DNA of 64,000 nucleotides from an uncultured bacterium. Its GTDB lineage: Bacteria > Bacillota > Clostridia > Oscillospirales > Ruminococcaceae. The first letter of the stretch is position 1; every line of letters starts with the position of its first letter. The stretch spans positions 1-64,000 of the forward strand of contig CAJMLV010000009.1 of the NCBI GenBank assembly GCA_905214345.1, written 5' to 3'. The translations under genes were made by a program, and so were the position numbers. The notes under the pieces are model-generated. The model saw only the letters and a list, made by a program, of their open reading frames with translations, had not been told where the DNA came from and did no database searches. Positions 38,496 through 45,576 of the stretch are shown piece after piece.

Positions 38496-40001
38496 TCAGC
38501 CGGCGGCGTTCTCGGTGGTGGAAGCAGCGCCGCTGGTGCCTTCGCCCAGCACCACCTGATAGGTGGCCATCTTGCCGTCACGTTCGATCTGCAGGTTGAC
38601 GGTGTCGCCCACAGCCTTCTGCTGCAGGTATCCGGTCAGGTCGCTGCTGTCGGAAACGGAGTTGTCGTCAATGGCAATGATGCGGTCGCCCACCTGCAGT
38701 CCGGCGTTGTCCGCGCCGCTGCCCGGGGTGATCTGATAGATATACACGCCGTAGTTGGACACACCGAACTGCATGGCGTTATCCTGGGTAACGGTGATGA
38801 CGGTCACACCCAGAGCCGGGCGCTTCACATAGCCGTTCTCAATGAGATCCTGGGCAATGTCCATGGCGGTGTTGATGGGGATGGCAAAGCCCAGGCCCTC
38901 AGCGTTGGTGGCTTCGCCGGTATCGGTGGTGGAGCCGCTCTTGGCGTTGACAATGCCGATGAGTTCGCCCTGGCCGTTGAACAGGCCGCCGCCGGAGTTG
39001 CCCGGGCTGATGGCCGCGTCGGTCTGGATCAGGCTCATTTCATTGCTTTCCACTTCCACAGAACGGTTCACCGCGCTGATGATGCCGTTGGTAACGGTGC
39101 CGCTCAGGGTACCCAGAGGGTTGCCCACGGCTACAGCCAGTTCGCCCACCGCCAGGGTATCGGAATCACCCAGGGTGGCGGCGCTCAGGCCGGTGGCGTC
39201 GATCTTCAGAACCGCCACGTCGGTGGAAGTGTCCAGACCCACGATGCTGGCGGTGTATTCGGTATCATCCGAAAGCTGCACCGTGATGTTGGAAGCACCG
39301 TTCACCACATGGGCGCAGGTCAGGATATAGCCGTCCTCGCTGATGATGACGCCGGAACCGGCGCCGCTCTGCACATAGCTGCCGAACCAGCTGTTGGTGC
39401 TGACCATCTGCTCGGTGGTGATGGCCACCACGCTGGGCTGCGCCTTGGCCGCGATCTCGGTCATGGAAAGGTTGCTGCCGCCGGCGCTGCCCTGGCTGGC
39501 ATCGGCGTTTTCATCACGCTGGACCTGCTGGACCACCACCTGGCTGCCGTTCAGGCCCATGCGGGTGGCCGCCACGGTGCCCAGCAGACCGCCGCCGAAG
39601 CCCAGCAGCACCACGCCAACGCCGGCCAGCACCCGCAGGCCGGTCTTGCCATCCTTCTTGCGGCGGGGCGGCTGGGGCGGTTCGGGCTGGGCGCCATAGC
39701 CGTTCACCGGGCCGTTGGGGCCGCCGGGGCCGGCAGTTCCTTTGTCGTAGCTGCTGTAGCCGGTGCTGCCGGTGCTGTTGCTGCCGTAGCTGCTGCCGTA
39801 CCCGGTGTTCTGGCTCTGGGACGAAGGCTGTTCCGAACTGGTAAAATCCGTGCGGGCGGTGTTGGCGGTGTTCATGCCGCTGCTGCCCACGTTGGGATAC
39901 CCGCTGCTTTCCCCGTTGTTCTGGGGCGGGTTCTGACCGCCCGTCGGCGGGGTATTCTGCGGGTTCTGGTTATACAGACCCGAGTAATCGTACTCACTCA
40001 T
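38496..40001 (-). CDS. htrA: HtrA-like serine protease with PDZ domain
   Basis: Membrane-anchored quality-control protease, 501 residues. A cytosolic Asn/Gly/Pro/Ser-rich tail (1-115, with several YGSS-type repeats) precedes one membrane helix (about 122-145, LRVLAGVGVVLLGFGGGLLG). The trypsin-like domain has the triad His in TCAHVV (near 230), Asp in TDVAVLKI (near 262) and Ser in GNSGGG (near 337). A PDZ domain covers about 395-485 (GLQVGDRIIAIDD). Expected to degrade misfolded secreted proteins outside the membrane. CssR-like repeats lie in the promoter. Confidence 0.94.
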   Translation of the reverse strand: MSEYDYSGLYNQNPQNTPPTGGQNPPQNNGESSGYPNVGSSGMNTANTARTDFTSSEQPSSQSQNTGYGSSYGSNSTGSTGYSSYDKGTAGPGGPNGPVNGYGAQPEPPQPPRRKKDGKTGLRVLAGVGVVLLGFGGGLLGTVAATRMGLNGSQVVVQQVQRDENADASQGSAGGSNLSMTEIAAKAQPSVVAITTEQMVSTNSWFGSYVQSGAGSGVIISEDGYILTCAHVVNGASNITVQLSDDTEYTASIVGLDTSTDVAVLKIDATGLSAATLGDSDTLAVGELAVAVGNPLGTLSGTVTNGIISAVNRSVEVESNEMSLIQTDAAISPGNSGGGLFNGQGELIGIVNAKSGSTTDTGEATNAEGLGFAIPINTAMDIAQDLIENGYVKRPALGVTVITVTQDNAMQFGVSNYGVYIYQITPGSGADNAGLQVGDRIIAIDDNSVSDSSDLTGYLQQKAVGDTVNLQIERDGKMATYQVVLGEGTSGAASTTENAAG

Positions 40002-40084
40002 ACTTTATGCACTCCTTTAATCTATTCCAATACACGGGTTGGGCGAACTGCCGCCCCCGGCTCTCTGTTTCGAGCTTGGTACCC

Positions 40085-40139
40085 AGTATATCCATGAATT
40101 GTGAAATTGGTTTATCTTCACCGTGAAACAAATGTGAAA
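40085..40139 (-). promoter_or_regulatory. htrA promoter with CssR-like direct repeats
   Basis: TATACT -10 at 40085-40090 on the minus strand, and three TTTCAC boxes (40101-40106, 40123-40128, 40134-40139) spaced exactly 22 and 11 bases. OmpR-type regulators bind repeats 10-11 bases apart; Bacillus CssR boxes before htrA read TTTTCACA. No good -35 is present, as expected for an activated promoter. Confidence 0.55.
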
Positions 40140-40228
40140 TGCCGTTTACACGCCGGTTTTGTTCCCTTGACAAAGAGGGCCGCTCCGCCGTATTCTAAGG
40201 ACAGATTTACGCCGAAAGGAGCCGTTCC

Positions 40229-41107
40229 ATGCAGGTCACGCAGCAAGACAGCCGCTATCTTTTATATAAAGAATCCACCCTCATCGGCCAGGCCGAACTG
40301 GAGGACGGGCACATCACCCTGTTCACGGTGCAGCCCCAGTGGCGGGGCCGGGGCTACGGCAGCTATCTTTTGCGGGAAGTTCTGCGCCGCAACGACGGTT
40401 TTGCCCGCCAGACAGCCAGCCGCTTTCTGGCGCCCGCACCGCAATCCGCGGCGGCGGCGTCCCTTTTGCACAAGTTCGGCTTCGCCCCCACCGGGGCGGC
40501 GGACGGGTCCTGGCAGCGTCTGCGCACCCCCGACCTCACCGCCGTGGAGCTGTGCCACCGCTTTCTGGCCGCCAATCTGCCCGCGGGCGGGTCTTTCCTG
40601 GACGCCACCTGCGGCAACGGGCACGACACTCTTTTCCTCTGCCGCAAAGCCGCCCCCAACGGCCGGGTGCTGGCTCTGGACATCCAGCCCGCGGCGGTGG
40701 AAGCCACCAACCGCCTTCTGGCGGAAAACGGCCTGCAGCATGTAGGCCGGGCCATCGTCTGCGATCACAAGGAACTGGGGCACCTGGTACCGCCCGCATC
40801 CCTGGACGGGGCGGTGTTCAACTTCGGCTGGCTGCCGGGTGCGGACCACAGCATCCATTCCGGCGCCGAAAGCACTCTGCCCGCCCTGCAGGCGGCGCTG
40901 GATGCCCTGAAGCCCGGCGGCGTGCTGGCGGCGGTGCTGTACAGCGGCAAGGTCATCGGCAGCGATGAAAAGCAGGCGGTTCTGGAATTTTTCCGCGCCC
41001 TGCCCCTGACCCGGTACACCGTGCTGGTGTGCGAGTTTGCCAACTGGGCCCCCACCGCACCCCTGCCCTGTTTTGTGCTGAAAAAGCCCGCCGGGCAGGA
41101 CCTTTGA
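40229..41107 (+). CDS. mnmM: GNAT acetyltransferase domain fused to MnmM-like tRNA methyltransferase
   Basis: A 292-residue two-domain protein. Residues 1-95 are a short GNAT domain with the acetyl-CoA loop QWRGRGYGSYLLREV (about 37). Residues 100-292 match the MnmM/YtqB family (PF06962), which makes the last methylation in mnm5s2U34 of tRNA: SAM motif FLDATCGNGHDTLFLC near 125, FNFGWLPGADHSIHS near 198 and YSGKVIGSDEKQAVLEFF near 240. MnmM alone is about 190 residues; the GNAT fusion is unusual. The start has GAAAGGAG. Whether the GNAT part acts on the same tRNA is unknown. Confidence 0.85.
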   Translation: MQVTQQDSRYLLYKESTLIGQAELEDGHITLFTVQPQWRGRGYGSYLLREVLRRNDGFARQTASRFLAPAPQSAAAASLLHKFGFAPTGAADGSWQRLRTPDLTAVELCHRFLAANLPAGGSFLDATCGNGHDTLFLCRKAAPNGRVLALDIQPAAVEATNRLLAENGLQHVGRAIVCDHKELGHLVPPASLDGAVFNFGWLPGADHSIHSGAESTLPALQAALDALKPGGVLAAVLYSGKVIGSDEKQAVLEFFRALPLTRYTVLVCEFANWAPTAPLPCFVLKKPAGQDL

Positions 41108-41181
41108 CCATTATAGCATACCCTGCCCCGGCGTCCAAGGCGCTCCGGGGCATTTTTCCGGCCCGCGGATGTAAAAATTCA

Positions 41182-41210
41182 TTGCAATTCAGTCAAAAAC
41201 AGGGTATGAT
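41182..41210 (+). promoter_or_regulatory. Promoter of prfC
   Basis: Plus strand TTGCAA (41182-41187), 17-base spacer, TATGAT (41205-41210), about 90 bases before the gene. Confidence 0.6.
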
Positions 41211-41302
41211 AGAAAGGTATGTATAGAATAGAGGAGTGTGCCCCCATGTGACCGTGTTCCATTCGCCGTCACTGTCAAGAGAAACAAGGAGTTAGTGGAA
41301 AT

Positions 41303-42916
41303 ATGCCTTCTTTGCGTGAAGAAATCGAAAGCCGGCGCACATTTGCGATCATCTCGCACCCCGACGCCGGTAAAACCACCCTGACCGAAAAGCTGCTTCT
41401 GTACGGGGGCGCCATCCAGACCGCCGGTTCGGTCAAGGGCAAGCAGAGTGCCAAGCACGCTGTGTCCGACTGGATGGACATCGAAAAGCAGCGCGGTATC
41501 TCGGTCACCTCGTCGGTGCTGCAGTTCCGGTATCAGGGCAAGTGCATCAACATTCTGGACACCCCCGGCCACCAGGACTTCTCCGAGGACACCTACCGTA
41601 CCCTGATGGCGGCGGACTCCGCCGTCATGGTCATCGACGCCGCCAAGGGCGTGGAAGCCCAGACCATCAAGCTGTTCAAGGTCTGCACCCTGCGCCACAT
41701 CCCCATCTTCACCTTCATCAACAAGATGGACCGGGAAGCCCGCGACCCCTTTGAACTGATGGAGAACATCGAGGAGATCCTGGGCATCAAGACCTATCCC
41801 ATGAACTGGCCCATCGGCTGCGGCAAGGGCTTCAAGGGCGTGTTCGACCGCGCCAGCCGCCGCGTTCTGGCCTTCGAGGGCGACGGCCGCGCCAACGGCG
41901 TGCGGATGGTGGACGAGATTCAGGCCGGTCTGGGCGACGCTGCCCTGGACGAGCTCATCGGCACCGAAAACCACCAGCGTCTGGCCGACGACATCGAGCT
42001 TCTGGACGGCGCTGCGGAAGAATTCGACCTGGATGCCGTGCATCGCGGCGAGCTGTCCCCGGTGTTCTTCGGTTCCGCCCTGACCAACTTCGGCGTGGAG
42101 CCCTTCCTGCGGGACTTTCTGCGCCTGACCCCCACCCCGCTGCCCCGCAAGGATTCCGAGACCGGGGAGCTGGTGGACCCCTCCCGGCCGGAATTTTCCG
42201 GGTTCATCTTCAAGATCCAGGCCAACATGAACAAGAACCACCGGGACCGCGTGGCCTTTGTGCGCATCTGCTCCGGCAAGTTCGAGCGCGGCATGGAAGC
42301 CTTCCATGTGCAGGAGAACAAGAACATCAAGCTGGCCACCGGCACCACCATGATGGCCGATGACCGCGCCATCGTGGACGAAGCCTATGCCGGCGACATC
42401 ATCGGCCTGTTCGACCCGGGCATCTTCTCCATCGGCGACACCCTGTGCACCGGCAAACAGCATGTGCGCTTTGCGGGCATCCCCACCTTTGCTCCCGAGC
42501 ATTTTGCCCGGGTCACCCAGGTGGACACCATGAAGCGCAAGCAGTTCGTCAAGGGCATGGAACAGATTGCCCAGGAAGGCGCCATCCAGATCTTCCGCGA
42601 CCTGGGTTCCGGCATGGAAGAAGTCATCGTGGGCGTGGTGGGCGTGCTGCAGCTGGAAGTGCTGGAGTACCGCCTGAAGAACGAGTACAACGTGGACATC
42701 CGCCTGCAGACCCTGCCCTACGAATACATCCGCTGGATTCTGAACCCCAACGACGAGCTGGACCCCAAGACCCTGGACATCACCAGCGACACCCGCCCCA
42801 TCGAAGACCTGAAGGGCAACCGCCTGCTGCTCTTCGGCAGCCCCTGGAGCATCAACTGGGCCCAGGACCACAACAGCGAACTGCGCCTGTCCGAGTTCGG
42901 CAACCTTACTTTCTGA
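41303..42916 (+). CDS. prfC: Peptide chain release factor 3
   Basis: Translational GTPase that recycles RF1/RF2 after termination, 537 residues. G1 is SHPDAGKTT (near 18), G2/G3 are RGISVTSS and DTPGHQDFSEDTYRTL (near 90), and G4 is INKMDREARDPFE near 143. The C-terminal domains are intact (EVIVGVVGVLQLEVLEYRL, then NPNDELDPKTL). Length and motifs fit RF3 rather than EF-G. It stands alone with its own promoter and terminator. Confidence 0.97.
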   Translation: MPSLREEIESRRTFAIISHPDAGKTTLTEKLLLYGGAIQTAGSVKGKQSAKHAVSDWMDIEKQRGISVTSSVLQFRYQGKCINILDTPGHQDFSEDTYRTLMAADSAVMVIDAAKGVEAQTIKLFKVCTLRHIPIFTFINKMDREARDPFELMENIEEILGIKTYPMNWPIGCGKGFKGVFDRASRRVLAFEGDGRANGVRMVDEIQAGLGDAALDELIGTENHQRLADDIELLDGAAEEFDLDAVHRGELSPVFFGSALTNFGVEPFLRDFLRLTPTPLPRKDSETGELVDPSRPEFSGFIFKIQANMNKNHRDRVAFVRICSGKFERGMEAFHVQENKNIKLATGTTMMADDRAIVDEAYAGDIIGLFDPGIFSIGDTLCTGKQHVRFAGIPTFAPEHFARVTQVDTMKRKQFVKGMEQIAQEGAIQIFRDLGSGMEEVIVGVVGVLQLEVLEYRLKNEYNVDIRLQTLPYEYIRWILNPNDELDPKTLDITSDTRPIEDLKGNRLLLFGSPWSINWAQDHNSELRLSEFGNLTF

Positions 42917-42929
42917 GTTACCGCCTTTT

Positions 42930-42956
42930 CACCCGTCCGCACACCGCGGGCGGGTG
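42930..42956 (+). terminator. Terminator of prfC
   Basis: 11-pair stem CACCCGTCCGC / GCGGGCGGGTG with one G-U pair, loop ACACC, then TTTTTC. Confidence 0.85.
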
Positions 42957-42979
42957 TTTTTCTTTGTTGGTCAGTCGCC

Positions 42980-43008
42980 TTGTTCTGGGCACGGTTGTGT
43001 GATATAAT
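42980..43008 (+). promoter_or_regulatory. Promoter of the radical SAM operon
   Basis: Plus strand TTGTTC (42980-42985), 17-base spacer, TATAAT (43003-43008), 82 bases before the first gene. Confidence 0.7.
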
Positions 43009-43090
43009 AAGCCTCATACTGCAACCCTGATTTTTCCTGGGCGGGCCGCCGCAGGCCGCCTATTTTCAATATGATACAGGAGGGTATCTC

Positions 43091-44479
43091 ATGCCGCTTT
43101 TGAGCCGGGCCGAGACCCAGTTTCTGCGCCGCCACCTGGAGGGCGTCTGCCACATCACCCTGGACCCCCAGGGCCCCGGGGCGGTGCGCATCCACCTGGT
43201 GCCCAGCCGCCACCAGCACACCGACGTGCCTTTTGTGGCCATCCTCAACGGGCGGGACATTCTGCCCCTGAGCGTTTCCTGGGCCATCCTGCTGACCAAC
43301 CTGATGGAAGCCCTGCGCCCCTTTGAAGGCAAGCAGATGGAGGAGGAAGAATGGCAGCAGGCCGCCGACGATGCGGTCAAAGCCACCGCCGCCGTCTACA
43401 AGCGCACTCCGCCGGAACAGATCGCCGCCGACCTGCAGTCCATGCTGGATTCTCTTTTTGCCATCGCCCGGGGCGAAACGCCCGAAACCGAGATCCAGCC
43501 CATGGACCTGGGGGCCTATGCCCGCCACATGGCGGCCCCCCACCGCATGGACCTGCTCATCAGCGCCATGGTCAAGGACGGCGCCTGGCACTGCAACCAG
43601 AAATGCCTGCACTGCTACGCCGCCCGCCAGCCCTACGGCGAGACCGAGGAGCTGGACACCGACCAGTGGCTGGCTGTCATCCAGAAATGCCGGGCCGCGG
43701 GTATTCCCCAGCTGACCTTTACCGGCGGCGAGCCCACCCTGCGCCATGACCTGGTCAAACTGGTGGACGCCGCCCAGTGGTTCGTCACCCGGCTGAACAC
43801 CAACGGCCGCATGCTCACCAGCGCTTTGTGCCATGATCTGCACGAAGCCAGCCTGGACAGCGTGCAGGTCACCCTGTATTCGGCGGAAGAATCCATCCAC
43901 AATACCCTGGTGGGGGCTCCCGGCTATGCCGACACCATCGCCGGTATCCGCAACGCCCTGGCCGCCGGGCTGAATGTGAGCATCAACACCCCCCTGTGCA
44001 GCCTGAACAAGGACTATGCCGCCACCCTGGCCATGGCCCACGAACTGGGCATCCGGTATGCCACCTGCAGCGGGCTCATCCCCGCAGGCAGCGCCCAGAC
44101 CCCCGAAAGCCGGGGCACCCGCCTGACCACCGCCCAGCTCACCGAGACCCTGCGCCAGGCCCGTGCCTTTGCCGACGCCCACGGCATGGAGCTGGACTTT
44201 ACCAGCCCCGGCTGGCTCAGCGACGACACCCTGCGGGAACTGGGCTTCACCCAGGTTCCCAGCTGCGGGGCCTGCCTGTCCAACATGGCCATCGCCCCGG
44301 ACGGCACCGTGCTGCCCTGCCAGAGCTGGCTGTGCGGCCCGGGCCTGGGCAACATCCTGCACCAGCCCTGGCGGCGCATCTGGAATGCCGCCCCCTGCCG
44401 CAGCATCCGCCGCCAGAGCGCCAAAATGCTGCACACCTGCCCCTTGGGCGAGACCCCCTTGCAGGAGGACACCCCATGA
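43091..44479 (+). CDS. Radical SAM/SPASM peptide-modifying enzyme
   Basis: A 462-residue radical SAM enzyme. The N-terminal 160 residues form a separate domain (helical, Glu-rich at 75-85) of unknown type that might recognise substrate. The 4Fe-4S/SAM motif is CNQKCLHC (C168, C172, C175), followed by FTGGEPTLRHDL. The C-terminal SPASM-like region keeps Cys at 392, 395, 410, 415 and later ones (CGACLSN, GTVLPCQSWLC), for auxiliary clusters used by enzymes that form cross-links in peptides. Its stop overlaps the next gene start (ATGA), linking it to the Cys-tailed membrane protein, its likely substrate. It has an AGGAGG site. Confidence 0.88.
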   Translation: MPLLSRAETQFLRRHLEGVCHITLDPQGPGAVRIHLVPSRHQHTDVPFVAILNGRDILPLSVSWAILLTNLMEALRPFEGKQMEEEEWQQAADDAVKATAAVYKRTPPEQIAADLQSMLDSLFAIARGETPETEIQPMDLGAYARHMAAPHRMDLLISAMVKDGAWHCNQKCLHCYAARQPYGETEELDTDQWLAVIQKCRAAGIPQLTFTGGEPTLRHDLVKLVDAAQWFVTRLNTNGRMLTSALCHDLHEASLDSVQVTLYSAEESIHNTLVGAPGYADTIAGIRNALAAGLNVSINTPLCSLNKDYAATLAMAHELGIRYATCSGLIPAGSAQTPESRGTRLTTAQLTETLRQARAFADAHGMELDFTSPGWLSDDTLRELGFTQVPSCGACLSNMAIAPDGTVLPCQSWLCGPGLGNILHQPWRRIWNAAPCRSIRRQSAKMLHTCPLGETPLQEDTP

Positions 44480-45576
44480 AACATCTGATTTTCCGGGCCC
44501 GACGCCTGACCGCCCTGCTGGTCGTGGCGCTGCTGGCCCTGCTGGCAGCCCCCGCCGCCCTGGCGGACAGCGGTGACCTGGACCGCATCAATTCCTACAT
44601 CGTCACCGTGGACCCCCGGGCGGACGGCAGTGCCGACATCACCTATGACATCGACTGGGAGGTCATCGGCGGCAGCGCCGACGAGCCCCTTTCCTGGGTC
44701 AAGATCGGCCTGGCCAACGACCAGGTAGACAGCTTTGAGAACCTGACCCCGGACACCGTTTCCGGGGTGCGCGCCCAGACCGAGGACGGCAACACCTTTG
44801 CCCGCATCACCTTTGTGCGGCGGTATTACGCCCCCGACTACGCCGCCCAGGCAGGCCAGCAAAGCCAGGTGCATTTTTCCTTCCGGGTACACCAGAGCCA
44901 TCTGTACACCCTGTCCGATGACGGCAGCGCTACCTATCTGTTCACCCCCGGCTGGTTCGACGACCTGGAGGTGCAGAGCCTGACCATCCGGTGGAAAGCC
45001 TCCGACGGCATGACCGCCGACACCGAGACGATGGAAGACGGCTATTATGTGTGGACCTTCGGCCCCATGGACCACGGGGAGAAGGCCACCGTCCGGGTCC
45101 AGGTACCCGCCGAGGTCACCGCCGTGTATGACCCGTCCACCGAGATGCTGCCTTCCGAAAGCGCAGACAAGGATTTCCTCGTCGCCGTGATGATGCTGCT
45201 TTTCTTTATCTTTATAGGCTTTGCCATCTACTGCGACATCGCGGTGCGGCCCCGGTGGCGGGGCGGCTTCGGCCGCAATGACCGCCGCTGGTACACCAAC
45301 GGCACCCGCATCATCCACCTGGCCCCCGGGGCGGTACCGCCCCAGGGCTACCGCCCCACCACGCCGCCCGCTTCTTTCCACAGCGGCGGCGGGTCTTTCC
45401 GGGGCGGCGGCGCGGGCCGTGGCAGCGGCGGAAGCTGTGCCTGCGCCTGCGTTTCCAGCTGTGCGTGTGCCTGCGCCTGTGCGGGCGGCGGCCGTGCCGG
45501 CTGCAGTGTGAAGAATTTCTACCGTATCACCGTCAAGCGCGCAACGCGCAGCGAGGAGGAATCCCATGAGCATTGA
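44476..45576 (+). CDS. Secreted/membrane protein (DUF2207-like) with cytosolic Gly/Cys tail
   Basis: A 366-residue protein. Residues 1-32 are a signal peptide (Arg-rich start, hydrophobic core, ALA cleavage before DSGD). About 35-225 is an extracellular beta-rich domain resembling DUF2207, followed by one membrane helix (about 234-256, FLVAVMMLLFFIFIGFAIY). The rest is predicted to be cytosolic: a basic, Tyr/Pro-rich linker, GGG repeats, then Cys at 321, 323, 325 (CACAC), 329, 331, 333, 335 (CACACAC) and 343 (GGGRAGC), ending NFYRITVKRATRSEEE. The tail lies in the compartment where the radical SAM enzyme works. Start and stop overlap both neighbours, so the three genes are one translation unit. 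Confidence 0.8.
   Translation: MKHLIFRARRLTALLVVALLALLAAPAALADSGDLDRINSYIVTVDPRADGSADITYDIDWEVIGGSADEPLSWVKIGLANDQVDSFENLTPDTVSGVRAQTEDGNTFARITFVRRYYAPDYAAQAGQQSQVHFSFRVHQSHLYTLSDDGSATYLFTPGWFDDLEVQSLTIRWKASDGMTADTETMEDGYYVWTFGPMDHGEKATVRVQVPAEVTAVYDPSTEMLPSESADKDFLVAVMMLLFFIFIGFAIYCDIAVRPRWRGGFGRNDRRWYTNGTRIIHLAPGAVPPQGYRPTTPPASFHSGGGSFRGGGAGRGSGGSCACACVSSCACACACAGGGRAGCSVKNFYRITVKRATRSEEESHEH

Noticed and set aside
43996..44475. Longer N-terminus for the Cys-tailed membrane protein
   Set aside because: It lies within the radical SAM coding region in another frame; the ATG at 44476 gives an ideal ribosome site and signal peptide.
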